Position numbers and translations under genes: made by a program. Below the pieces are notes generated by a model that did no database searches, was not told the DNA's origin, and worked only from the letters and a program-made list of their open reading frames with translations. From contig NZ_KV440950.1 of the NCBI RefSeq assembly GCF_001636405.1, forward strand, positions 2,565,712 through 2,629,711: DNA of 64,000 bases, read 5' to 3'. Position 1 is the first letter of the stretch; every line of letters starts with the position of its first letter. The DNA is from Peribacillus frigoritolerans. GTDB taxonomy: Bacteria > Bacillota > Bacilli > Bacillales > DSM-1321. This document shows positions 32,929 to 40,903 of the stretch, in pieces.

Positions 32929-34308
32929 TTGCCTAGTGAATTTTTTAATACAAGTGAAGTGTTGGAAGCGATATTAGAAACCATTGATGAAGGCATTCAT
33001 GTGATAGATCCAAAAGGACAGACCATCTTTTATAACGAAGTGGCCGCCAATCATGATGGGATGAAAAGAAGTGAAGTGCTCGGGAAACCGTTGCTTGAAG
33101 CGTTCCCTTCTTTGAATCATAAATCATCGACGTTACTCCGGGTCATTAAATCTGAAAAACCAATCTATAACTATAGTCAATCGTATGTAAATGCTCATGG
33201 GCGTATCATTGAGACGCTAAATACTACACTACCCATATATGTAGATGGGTTTATGATAGGTGCAATAGAGATTGCAAAGGATTATTCAAGCTTGAAGCAA
33301 TTATCGGAAAGGTTAGCTGATCTGGAAAGCTCGCTCAAGACAATCAAAAGCCCTCAAAGGAAAACGACTGGGAACGGCGGTTTGTATTCTTTCACTGAAA
33401 TCCTGACAAGTGATAAGGGGTTTAAAGGTTTGATATCCCAAGGTAAAAAGGCTGCCCGCTCCACCTCATCGGTATTGGTTTATGGGGAAAGCGGTGTAGG
33501 AAAAGAGCTTTTTGTTCAAAGCATCCACCAGGAATCGACCCGCAGTAATGAACCTTTCATCGCGCAAAATTGTGCGGCCTTACCCGAAAGTTTATTGGAA
33601 TCGCTACTATTCGGTACGGCAAAAGGAAGCTACACTGGTGCTGTGGAGCGACAGGGGTTGTTTGAATTGGCCAACGGCGGAACCTTGTTTTTGGATGAAT
33701 TGCAATCGATGCCGATTGACTTGCAGGCAAAGCTTCTGCGCGTGCTTGAAGATGGGTTCATCAGGAGGATAGGTGGCACAAAAAGTGTACAGGTGAATGT
33801 CAGGATCATGGCAGCGATGAATATTGATCCGAAAAAGGCCGTATCGGAAAATAGGCTAAGGCCGGATTTATTTTACCGATTGAACGTATTGAGCTATGAG
33901 CTGCCTCCGCTAAGGGAGCGGATTGATGATATAGAGCTTCTTTCTGAACATTTCATATCAATATTTAACAGTAAATTAGGATTGTCCATAAAAGGCATGG
34001 ATGAGAAGACTAAGGATTTTTTTCGGAAATATGACTGGCCTGGAAATGTAAGGGAACTTAAACATACGATAGAATTCATGATGAACCATACAGAGAATGA
34101 TGTTTTGAATCTTGAAGATCTGCCCCAGTTTTTAAAGAAGCGCAACCCATCCGAAAAAATACTTCCACTTCGTGAGGCCATGATTGAGATGGAAACAAAA
34201 TTGATTACCGAGGCCCTTCTTCAAACGAACGGTAACGTTTTCCAAGCATCGAAGCTATTGCAAATTCCAAGACAGACCTTGCAATATAAAATAAAAAAAC
34301 ATATTTGA
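32929..34308 (+). CDS. kamR: Sigma-54-dependent transcriptional activator, KamR-type
   Basis: Enhancer-binding protein of 459 residues. It has an N-terminal PAS sensor (ILETIDEGIHVIDPKGQTIFYN, residues ~10-120), a central AAA+ domain and a C-terminal Fis-type helix-turn-helix (QASKLLQIPRQTLQYKIKKH). The AAA+ domain has Walker A GESGVGKE, a GSYTGA loop in place of the canonical GAFTGA that contacts sigma-54, Walker B GGTLFLDEL and the Arg finger region RPDLFYRLNVL. No receiver domain is present, so it should sense a ligand through PAS. TTG 32929 follows GAGGAGGG. It sits 118 bp before kamA, whose promoter is of the -24/-12 type, so kamA is the obvious target. Confidence 0.94.
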   Translation: MPSEFFNTSEVLEAILETIDEGIHVIDPKGQTIFYNEVAANHDGMKRSEVLGKPLLEAFPSLNHKSSTLLRVIKSEKPIYNYSQSYVNAHGRIIETLNTTLPIYVDGFMIGAIEIAKDYSSLKQLSERLADLESSLKTIKSPQRKTTGNGGLYSFTEILTSDKGFKGLISQGKKAARSTSSVLVYGESGVGKELFVQSIHQESTRSNEPFIAQNCAALPESLLESLLFGTAKGSYTGAVERQGLFELANGGTLFLDELQSMPIDLQAKLLRVLEDGFIRRIGGTKSVQVNVRIMAAMNIDPKKAVSENRLRPDLFYRLNVLSYELPPLRERIDDIELLSEHFISIFNSKLGLSIKGMDEKTKDFFRKYDWPGNVRELKHTIEFMMNHTENDVLNLEDLPQFLKKRNPSEKILPLREAMIEMETKLITEALLQTNGNVFQASKLLQIPRQTLQYKIKKHI

Positions 34309-34315
34309 TGGAAAA

Positions 34316-34350
34316 AATCCGGATGCAGCCTGCAGTCCGGTTTTTTTTAT
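34316..34350 (+). terminator. Intrinsic terminator after kamR
   Basis: The stem atccgga / tccggtt (one mismatch) is extended by an inner tgca/tgca pairing and followed by eight T. Confidence 0.75.
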
Positions 34351-34374
34351 GGGCATTCGAATTTTTGGGTCATT

Positions 34375-34392
34375 TTGGCATCCTTCTTGCAT
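34375..34392 (+). promoter_or_regulatory. Sigma-54 promoter of kamA
   Basis: TTGGCATCCTTCTTGCAT has the -24 (TGGCA) and -12 (TTGCA) elements with the required six-base gap. It lies 34 bases before the kamA start codon and directly downstream of the gene for a sigma-54 activator. This is the only good match to the consensus that I saw in the locus. Confidence 0.9.
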
Positions 34393-34426
34393 TTAATACT
34401 ACTATCATAACTCAGGAGGTATAACC

Positions 34427-35830
34427 ATGTTATTTGACTTATATAAGCCAGATCGCAATTGGAAAGATATAGAGCTATGGAAAGATGTAACCGAAGAACA
34501 ATGGAACAACTGGCTGTGGCAGCTTACAAATACGATCCGAACAGTTGATGATTTGAAAAAAGTGATAAACCTGACTCCGGATGAAGAGGAAGGCGTGAGG
34601 ATTTCCACGAAAACCATTCCATTGAATATCACCCCATACTATGCTTCGTTAATGAATAAAGATGACCCAAGGTGTCCAATCAGGATGCAATCGGTCCCAA
34701 TCTCGGAAGAAATGCATAAAACCAAATATGACATGGAAGACCCCCTGCATGAGGATGAGGACTCCCCTGTACCGGGATTGACCCATAGATATCCGGATCG
34801 CGTTCTTTTTTTGGTGACGAATCAATGTTCCATGTACTGCCGTTATTGTACGCGAAGACGTTTTTCAGGCCAAATTGGCATGGGCGTGCCAAAAAAGCAA
34901 TTGGACGCAGCAATCGGTTATATACGAGACACACCGGCAGTTCGGGATGTCCTTATTTCCGGCGGGGACGGATTATTGATCAATGACACGATCCTTGAAT
35001 ATATCCTCAAAAACTTAAGGGAAATTCCTCATGTTGAAATAATCAGGATAGGTACACGGGCACCGGTTGTTTTTCCTCAAAGAATCACTGAAAATTTATG
35101 TGCCATTTTAAAAAAGTATCACCCGGTATGGCTGAATACTCATTTCAATACCTCGATAGAAATTACCGAAGAGTCAAAGAAAGCATGTGAGATGCTTGCC
35201 GATGCGGGTGTACCTGTAGGCAACCAGGCAGTTATTTTAGCGGGGATAAATGACAGTGTCGCAATCATGAAAAAGCTGATGCATGATCTTGTTAAGATCC
35301 GTGTCCGCCCTTACTATATCTATCAGTGCGACCTCTCGGAAGGGATCGGTCATTTCAGGGCACCCATTTCAAAAGGAATCGAAATCATCGAAGGGCTCCG
35401 GGGCCATACATCCGGGTATGCAGTGCCTACCTTCGTCGTCGATGCTCCAGGAGGGGGAGGGAAAATCACCCTGCAGCCGAATTATATCCTTTCACAATCT
35501 CCAACAAAAACGGTACTGCGCAATTTTGAAGGTGTGATAACCACATATCCTGAACCTGAGCAATATACACCAGGACTTGCAGATGATTATTTCAAAGGGG
35601 TATATCCTGATATGGAAGAAAAACAGTCAGATATAGGTGTATCTGGTTTAATGAACGACAAGCAATTCAATTTAGTGCCTGAAGGGTTGAAGCGAATGAA
35701 CCGACGGGAAAATTACGTGACCAACCCAGAGCATGATTCATTGAAGAACAAACGTGAAAAGCGAGATTTGTTAAAAGAAAAGAAATTCCAGGCACAGCAA
35801 AAAAAGAGCACTCCTAAGGGGGATGAATAG
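34427..35830 (+). CDS. kamA: Lysine 2,3-aminomutase
   Basis: Radical SAM enzyme that moves the alpha-amino group of L-lysine to the beta carbon, giving L-beta-lysine. It has 467 residues. The [4Fe-4S] ligands are Cys134, Cys138 and Cys141 in NQCSMYCRYCTRRR, and the PLP Lys is in DAPGGGGKITLQPNY. The N-terminal ~110 residues and the lysine/arginine-rich C-terminal tail match Bacillus KamA. ATG follows GGAGGT. Control is likely by sigma-54 and the PAS activator upstream. The stop overlaps the region read by yokU, so the two are in one transcript. Confidence 0.97.
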   Translation: MLFDLYKPDRNWKDIELWKDVTEEQWNNWLWQLTNTIRTVDDLKKVINLTPDEEEGVRISTKTIPLNITPYYASLMNKDDPRCPIRMQSVPISEEMHKTKYDMEDPLHEDEDSPVPGLTHRYPDRVLFLVTNQCSMYCRYCTRRRFSGQIGMGVPKKQLDAAIGYIRDTPAVRDVLISGGDGLLINDTILEYILKNLREIPHVEIIRIGTRAPVVFPQRITENLCAILKKYHPVWLNTHFNTSIEITEESKKACEMLADAGVPVGNQAVILAGINDSVAIMKKLMHDLVKIRVRPYYIYQCDLSEGIGHFRAPISKGIEIIEGLRGHTSGYAVPTFVVDAPGGGGKITLQPNYILSQSPTKTVLRNFEGVITTYPEPEQYTPGLADDYFKGVYPDMEEKQSDIGVSGLMNDKQFNLVPEGLKRMNRRENYVTNPEHDSLKNKREKRDLLKEKKFQAQQKKSTPKGDE

Positions 35831-35831
35831 C

Positions 35832-36107
35832 ATGGAGATGTGTCCATGGTGTGAGAAAGGGAAGCTTGCATCAGTAAAGGGGACTGTGTATTGGGAACTG
35901 CCGGATGGTTCGAGGGCGGTGGAAATTACGGAAACCCCTTCATCTCATTGTGAGAGTTGCGATGCTTTTTTTCAAAGTGATGAAATAGTGAAGGAAATTG
36001 AAGATCAATTATTTTTAATTGATTCGAAAAAGCTTGAAAAACAAACGAAGTACAGTGAGCTAATGAACATGAAAAGGCTGTTGAAACGTAATTACTTTGA
36101 CTTTTAG
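35832..36107 (+). CDS. yokU: YokU family zinc-finger protein
   Basis: Protein of 91 residues of the YokU/YgiT-like group. Two CxxC pairs (MCPWCEKGK at the start and CESCDAFF near residue 38) should bind one zinc. The C-terminal half is a charged helix. ATG 35832 is placed one base after the kamA stop, 10 bases after AGGGGG; an ATG at 35823 is too close to that site. yokU next to kamA is a conserved arrangement in bacilli. Function unknown; a regulatory or antitoxin-like N-domain is possible. Confidence 0.9.
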   Translation: MEMCPWCEKGKLASVKGTVYWELPDGSRAVEITETPSSHCESCDAFFQSDEIVKEIEDQLFLIDSKKLEKQTKYSELMNMKRLLKRNYFDF

Positions 36108-36462
36108 CGGCAGGTGTATTACTTTTCCATAAATGAATTAATCCCCTCATTTTAGACGGAACAGTGTAAACCACTATTTCTATCTTAGGTGAAGGGGATT
36201 TTCCATTTCAGAAAATGATGGCCAGCGTTTAAATCGGCTAATAAGTTTTTGATGAAATTCTGCCAGCGTAATCAATATGGAATGATTACGATATGTTACT
36301 ATTGCTTCGTAATTTAACGGTATGCATTTTGTGTTGAAAAATCGTGGATTTCATAAAATGAGGAAGAAAAAACCAAATTGTTTTTTAAAAAAGTGGACGG
36401 AAGTGAAAGTTTCCGATATATTAAAGCAGAAATCATAGTTATTTTAGGGGGGGCTCGACATC
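36108..36462. other. Intergenic region yokU-yozE (355 bp)
   Basis: No ORF with a ribosome binding site is seen. aatcccctca (about 36139) can pair with tgaaggggatt (about 36191), with one bulge and a long loop, then TTTCC, which is a weak terminator candidate for kamA-yokU. The rest is AT-rich and must hold the yozE promoter, which I could not assign. Confidence 0.5.
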
Positions 36463-36705
36463 ATGAGACCATTTTATTTATATTTAATGAAATTTCGACA
36501 ACCAAAGGAGATTGATGCAATCACTAAATTTGCCAATTATGCCTATGAGGATCATGGCTTCCCAAAACAATCGACTGATTATAATGAACTGAGCAGTTAT
36601 TTAGAATTGAATGCAGACTATCTCGAAAGTATGTCAGTATTCGATCAAGCGTGGGAACAGTATGTCCAAATAGAAGAAGGGCTCATATTGGGAGATCAGG
36701 AATAG
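36463..36705 (+). CDS. yozE: YozE family (UPF0346) protein
   Basis: Small protein of 80 residues with the YozE SAM-like helical fold. FYLYLMKFRQPK near the start, FANYAYEDHGFPKQSTDYNELSSYLELNADYL in the middle (conserved almost unchanged in B. subtilis YozE) and FDQAWEQY near the end identify it. ATG follows GGGGGGG. It stands in the yokU-yozE-yodN-yozD order of B. subtilis but is followed here by a sensor kinase gene 14 bases downstream. Confidence 0.95.
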   Translation: MRPFYLYLMKFRQPKEIDAITKFANYAYEDHGFPKQSTDYNELSSYLELNADYLESMSVFDQAWEQYVQIEEGLILGDQE

Positions 36706-36719
36706 GGAGGATCGGAAGG

Positions 36720-38486
36720 ATGTTAAAAAGCCTTCAAACCCGAATTTTGCTTTATTCTTTACTTATTGCAAGTGTTCCTCTTCTGATTTTGGGAATCATA
36801 TCCTATGGATCACAACGCTCCCTTCTGGAGAAGGAAGCAAAAAATGCCCTGAATGCAGGTTCACTGAATATTGTAAATGAAACATACAGCTATTTGAACG
36901 AACGGATCAGTGATGTGAAGTTAATGAGTGCAAATTCTGCAATCATCAATCCTGGCCACTCAAAAGAAGAGAAGTCAGATGAACTAAAAAAGTTTATCGA
37001 TGCCAAAGGAAATTATTACGGTGTCTTGTATTTGGATATGGAAGGCAATGTCATTGCAGATACATCCAATAAAATGATCGGGGATAACCTTGAGAAGAGA
37101 ATATGGTTCAAAGAGGCAATAAAAGGTCATGAATTCCTTTCAGACGTATATAAAACTCGGGCTTTCTCAGAACCGATTATAGCTCTGAGTGCTCCGGTAT
37201 ATGATAATTCAGGGCAAATGATCGGAGTCGTATCCACAGCTTTCCGATTGGAAGGGCTTTGGGAGATGATGGAGAAAAAGGCTAATGAAATTAGCGATAA
37301 ATACCCAGTCAACTTTTACATGATCAACCAAGAAGGCATCATGATTTCGAAAAAAGACCCACACGGCATGATGCAGGATTCTGCCCTGAAAGAAATGGGA
37401 TTAACGAAAGATAAGCTGATGGAAGCTTCGTTATCGGATGATTTGTACAGTGCAGAGAATGGGGAAAAAATATATTCCATCAAGCCTGTCCATACGATAG
37501 CACAAACAGAGAATAAATGGTTTGTTGTTGTGGGTGCTGATAAGAAGCAGGTGTTTCAGCCTTTGAATGACCTATTGACACGGTACCTGACCATCTACAG
37601 CATCGTTTTTGTTTCTATCATTCTGGCTGTCTATTTACTAACAAAGACCCTCGTTCGGCCAGTTCAAGAACTTGTCGAAGCGACAGAGGATTTCATAGGA
37701 GGAAAGGAATTCATCATTTCCGATAAAAGAAGCTTCGAGGAAATGGAAAAATTGAACCTTGCCTTTCTAAGAATGATGGAAACGATAGAAGATCGTGAGA
37801 AGGAAATCGTCCGTACGGAAAAATTGAAGTATGTTGGCCAGCTTGCTGCTGGTGTCGCCCATGAAATCAGGAACCCATTGACGACAATAAAGGGTTTTTT
37901 CCAATTATTGAAGAGCCAGGATCATGATAAATCATTGATAGAAAAATATAGCGATGTCATGCTTCATGAAGTGGATCGGGTCAATGTATTTGTAACACAA
38001 CTTCTTGATTTGGCAAAACCGCATCAACTGGAATGGGAGAAAATCGATTTAAAGGATTTCCTTGATGAAATTATGGATACCTATACTCCCTCAATTCCGA
38101 GTTCTCATGTAAGAATAATTAATGGTATGACACAATCCGTCCTTGTTTATTCAGACAGGAACCGGTTAAGGCAGGTTCTCTTGAATGTCCTGAATAATGC
38201 ATGTGAAGCCATCGAAGCAAGGGGGCAGATTGAACTGCATCACGATTCCATCTCCCAATATATAAGATTAGTGATCAGCGATGATGGAAAAGGTATAAGT
38301 CCCGAGAATTTAAAAAATATCGGTATGCCCTTTTATACCACCAAACCGGATGGAAACGGATTAGGTGTGGCGACATGCATTCAGATAATGGAGGAATTAA
38401 AAGGAAAATTCCAAATTGAGAGCGTCCCCGACGAAGGAACGAAAGTGACGCTTACTATCCCCACTACGAACCGTCTCATTAAATGA
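36720..38486 (+). CDS. Sensor histidine kinase with Cache domain (orphan, sporulation-kinase-like)
   Basis: Membrane kinase of 588 residues: TM1 (about 9-30), an extracytoplasmic dCache domain (to ~290), TM2 (IYSIVFVSIILAVYLL), HAMP, HisKA with the phospho-His in GVAHEIRNPLTTIKGFF, and HATPase motifs N (LLNVLNNACEAIEA), G1 (ISDDGKGI) and G2 (GNGLGVATCIQ). No response regulator is adjacent. This HisKA sequence and the lack of a partner resemble kinases feeding the sporulation phosphorelay, such as KinD, though an AtoS-like metabolic sensor is also possible. ATG 36720 follows two GGAGG-like sites. B. subtilis has no kinase at this place between yozE and yodN. Confidence 0.9.
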   Translation: MLKSLQTRILLYSLLIASVPLLILGIISYGSQRSLLEKEAKNALNAGSLNIVNETYSYLNERISDVKLMSANSAIINPGHSKEEKSDELKKFIDAKGNYYGVLYLDMEGNVIADTSNKMIGDNLEKRIWFKEAIKGHEFLSDVYKTRAFSEPIIALSAPVYDNSGQMIGVVSTAFRLEGLWEMMEKKANEISDKYPVNFYMINQEGIMISKKDPHGMMQDSALKEMGLTKDKLMEASLSDDLYSAENGEKIYSIKPVHTIAQTENKWFVVVGADKKQVFQPLNDLLTRYLTIYSIVFVSIILAVYLLTKTLVRPVQELVEATEDFIGGKEFIISDKRSFEEMEKLNLAFLRMMETIEDREKEIVRTEKLKYVGQLAAGVAHEIRNPLTTIKGFFQLLKSQDHDKSLIEKYSDVMLHEVDRVNVFVTQLLDLAKPHQLEWEKIDLKDFLDEIMDTYTPSIPSSHVRIINGMTQSVLVYSDRNRLRQVLLNVLNNACEAIEARGQIELHHDSISQYIRLVISDDGKGISPENLKNIGMPFYTTKPDGNGLGVATCIQIMEELKGKFQIESVPDEGTKVTLTIPTTNRLIK

Positions 38487-38499
38487 GGCGGTTTTTGGT
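38467..38499 (+). terminator. Intrinsic terminator overlapping the kinase stop codon
   Basis: aaccgtctcat / atgaggcggtt forms a perfect 11-bp stem; the loop contains the stop codon and TTTTTGG follows. Confidence 0.85.
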
Positions 38500-38636
38500 T
38501 GTAGTGCCCTTAAATAAATGGGCCGGTTAATTAGCTAAATGAGCAAAATGCCCGCTTAATTCCATTAACCTCCATGTTTGTTTGTGCATATAATTTACTA
38601 ATCAAACGATAAGGACCATATTGGGGGATGTCTCTT

Positions 38637-39344
38637 ATGGGCAAAAAAAAACAGCCGAAATTTAAATTAGGCGATACAGTCGTAATAACAATGTATGGGA
38701 CAGTCGGGAATATAACCGATGTGAAATTTCTCGATGGTGCTTATGTGTATGAAGTGAACTATAGTGAAGGTCTTTATATCGAAAAAACATTGCAATCGAT
38801 AAATGAATATGAAGGAGAAATCCTTTATCCGAAAGAACAAATCGATATTGAATATAAATTTTTATTAGGTGACTTGGTCCAAGTGGATGGATATGAACAG
38901 GATTATTTCAAGATTATCGGCTATCGAACGGAAATTTGGCGCTATAAGGAAAATGCCTGGGAGGATGTAATCTATGAGTTATCAAGAATCTCTGATGGTG
39001 AATGGCTTGAAGCGCATGAAGAAGAACTGACTTTAATTGCCGATGCTAAACGTGCAGATGGAATCATTAAAAAGTTGGGTCTGCTCCTTCCTCAAAAGAA
39101 AAATGAGCTTGCTATCATTGCTAAACAAAACAACCCTGGTAAAGGTGAGCGAGAAATGACAATGACAAAAGATGAAAAAAAGGAAATGATTGATGGCCTG
39201 TTGGATTTATATAATGATTATTGTAAGCTCTACGAACATTTTGGCGATGATGAATATCGTCACATCATGAAGATCGCCCTCGCTAAAATAGAAAAGGCGG
39301 CAGAGGAAATTTATCCAGATCATAAAAAGAAGCAAACGAAGTGA
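38637..39344 (+). CDS. yodN: YodN-like protein
   Basis: Protein of 235 residues. Two SH3-like segments appear in the N-terminal half, KFKLGDTVVITMYGTVGNITDVKFLDGAYVYEV-type (shown here only in part as FKLGDTVVITMYGTVG) and KFLLGDLVQVDGY, followed by an acidic/basic helical C-terminus ending in Lys-rich HKKKQTK. Length and position between yozE and yozD correspond to B. subtilis YodN. ATG 38637 follows GGGGGATG. There are no membrane segments. Role unknown; sporulation-linked by context. Confidence 0.8.
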   Translation: MGKKKQPKFKLGDTVVITMYGTVGNITDVKFLDGAYVYEVNYSEGLYIEKTLQSINEYEGEILYPKEQIDIEYKFLLGDLVQVDGYEQDYFKIIGYRTEIWRYKENAWEDVIYELSRISDGEWLEAHEEELTLIADAKRADGIIKKLGLLLPQKKNELAIIAKQNNPGKGEREMTMTKDEKKEMIDGLLDLYNDYCKLYEHFGDDEYRHIMKIALAKIEKAAEEIYPDHKKKQTK

Positions 39345-39515
39345 AAGACACCTATAAAGGGCAATTTCCAGATTCCCTATAGAAGTATCCATTCAAATTG
39401 ATCCCGAATGGAACTTGATAACGATAGACCCTTCATATGTTTTTCCATTAAGGGATGCCTTACTGGTATATTTGTCTCTACACATTCATAGACCTTTAAA
39501 TAAGGGGGCGATGAT

Positions 39516-39686
39516 TTGCGAGAAATTGAGGTTTTTATTGATACAGAAGAGATAGCGGAATTCTTTTTTCAAGAATTGATAAGACGGGGCTATCTTCCAA
39601 CAGAAGCTGAAGTTGAAGATCTTGCTGACATCACATTCGAATATCTTCTTGAAAAATGCATAATTGATGAAGAAGTCGATGAGTAA
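39516..39686 (+). CDS. yozD: YozD family protein (56 aa)
   Basis: Small acidic protein, MREIEVFIDTEEIAEFFFQE and on, ending LEKCIIDEEVDE. It matches the length and pattern of B. subtilis YozD (conserved IDTEEIAEFF, RRGYLP, LADITFEYLLEKC). TTG 39516 lies seven bases after AAGGGGG. It follows yodN as in B. subtilis, and a strong hairpin lies downstream. Function unknown. Confidence 0.88.
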   Translation: MREIEVFIDTEEIAEFFFQELIRRGYLPTEAEVEDLADITFEYLLEKCIIDEEVDE

Positions 39687-39740
39687 CCTGTCATAAGACG
39701 GTTAGCAGCTTCCTTTCCCTTAATTTAACTATTAAAAAAA

Positions 39741-39768
39741 GACGGCGGACCTCCGCCGTTTTGTTTGC
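39741..39768 (+). terminator. Intrinsic terminator after yozD
   Basis: The perfect 8-bp stem acggcgga / tccgccgt has a two-base loop (extended by flanking A/T pairs) and is followed by TTTGTTTG. Confidence 0.85.
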
Positions 39769-39839
39769 AATTTAGGAAGGGTGGCAAAAGTCGTTTCGTG
39801 AACTCCATTTCTCAAGTTCCAGATAAGGTTCGATTTTCC

Positions 39840-39895
39840 TAACTTGTGGTTGATATGGTATAGTAGTTTTTGAATATCATTTCAACCACAAGTTA
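39840..39895. promoter_or_regulatory. deoD promoter flanked by a perfect 14-bp inverted repeat
   Basis: taacttgtggttga (39840-39853) and tcaaccacaagtta (39882-39895) are exact reverse complements. Between them is an extended -10, TGGTATAGT (TATAGT at 39859-39864), with no good -35. The arms are 42 bp apart centre to centre. The right arm ends directly at the AAGGAGG of deoD. This looks like a two-site operator or a leader stem controlling purine salvage; the regulator is unknown. Confidence 0.7.
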
Positions 39896-39911
39896 AGGAG
39901 GACATAGTCGT

Positions 39912-40616
39912 ATGAGCGTACATATTGGTGCAAAAGAGAATGAAATTGCGGAAACGGTCTTACTTCCTGGGGACCCGTTGCGTGCAAAATATATTGCTGA
40001 AACATTTTTAGAGGATGCTAAACTTTATAATGAAGTTCGTAACATGTTTGGATATACAGGGACATATAAAGGAAAACGAATTTCTGTACAAGGTACAGGC
40101 ATGGGTGTCCCATCCATTTCGATTTACGTGAATGAATTGATGAATAGCTATAATGTCCAGAAGTTGATTCGTGTGGGAACTGCAGGAGCGATTCAAAAAG
40201 ATGTAAAAGTCAGGGATGTGATCCTTGCAATGAGTGCTTCCACCGATTCCCAAATGAACCGTATGACTTTTGGCGGGGTGGACTTTGCCCCGACCGCAGA
40301 TTTCGAATTACTAAGAAAAGCTTATGACGCCGGCACGGCAAAGGGCTTGCAATTGAAGGTCGGTAATGTATTTACGGCCGATCAGTTTTATAATGATAAT
40401 AGTGAATTGGAAAAATGGGCAAAATACCAAATACTTGCGATAGAAATGGAATCAGCAGCCCTATACACGCTTGCTGCTAAATTTGGCCGCCAAGCTTTAT
40501 CTGTATTGACCATTTCCGATCACATTTTAACTGGTGAGGAAACGTCGGCGGATGAGCGCCAGTCAACCTTTAACGAAATGGTTGAAGTGGCTTTGGAAGC
40601 AGCTATCCAGGACTGA
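39912..40616 (+). CDS. deoD: Purine-nucleoside phosphorylase (DeoD type)
   Basis: Phosphorolysis of purine (deoxy)nucleosides to base and (deoxy)ribose-1-phosphate in salvage. It has 234 residues, the hexameric type. [19 protein letters not shown] is the phosphate-binding Gly/Arg segment, [12 protein letters not shown] follows, [14 protein letters not shown] ([18 protein letters not shown]) binds ribose phosphate, [10 protein letters not shown] carries the Met-Glu ribose contacts, and ISDHILTGE carries the base-contacting Asp. ATG follows AAGGAGG. The gene has a dyad-flanked promoter and a large downstream hairpin. B. subtilis deoD lies in the same yod region. Confidence 0.97.
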   Translation: MSVHIGAKENEIAETVLLPGDPLRAKYIAETFLEDAKLYNEVRNMFGYTGTYKGKRISVQGTGMGVPSISIYVNELMNSYNVQKLIRVGTAGAIQKDVKVRDVILAMSASTDSQMNRMTFGGVDFAPTADFELLRKAYDAGTAKGLQLKVGNVFTADQFYNDNSELEKWAKYQILAIEMESAALYTLAAKFGRQALSVLTISDHILTGEETSADERQSTFNEMVEVALEAAIQD

Positions 40617-40643
40617 TAATTGGATGTAAATGACAGGTGGGTG

Positions 40644-40715
40644 ACCAGGAATAAGTGAAGCTGTATAATGACAGTTGGATACAGGCTCAGTTATTCCTTG
40701 GTAGCCCCATTTTTG
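40644..40715 (+). terminator. Long branched/bulged hairpin after deoD
   Basis: accaggaataa (40644-40654) pairs with ttattccttggt (40691-40702) with one bulge, and agctgtat (40659-40666) with atacaggct (40679-40687) with one bulge. ATTTTTG follows, so it should terminate deoD. Confidence 0.6.
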
Positions 40716-40903
40716 TAATGTCAATAGATGCCTGTAGTCCATGGAGCTTTCTCTTTGTTTTAACGTTTGCGAAGGCGTAAAAAAATACATATGGGCATAA
40801 GTTGTTATTTTTGATAACAATTATTTTTCGATTGTCATGAAAGCTGTTAAAATAGATAGAAATCGTTTATATCGTCATGAAGAATGAAAGTGGTGAGGCT
40901 TCA

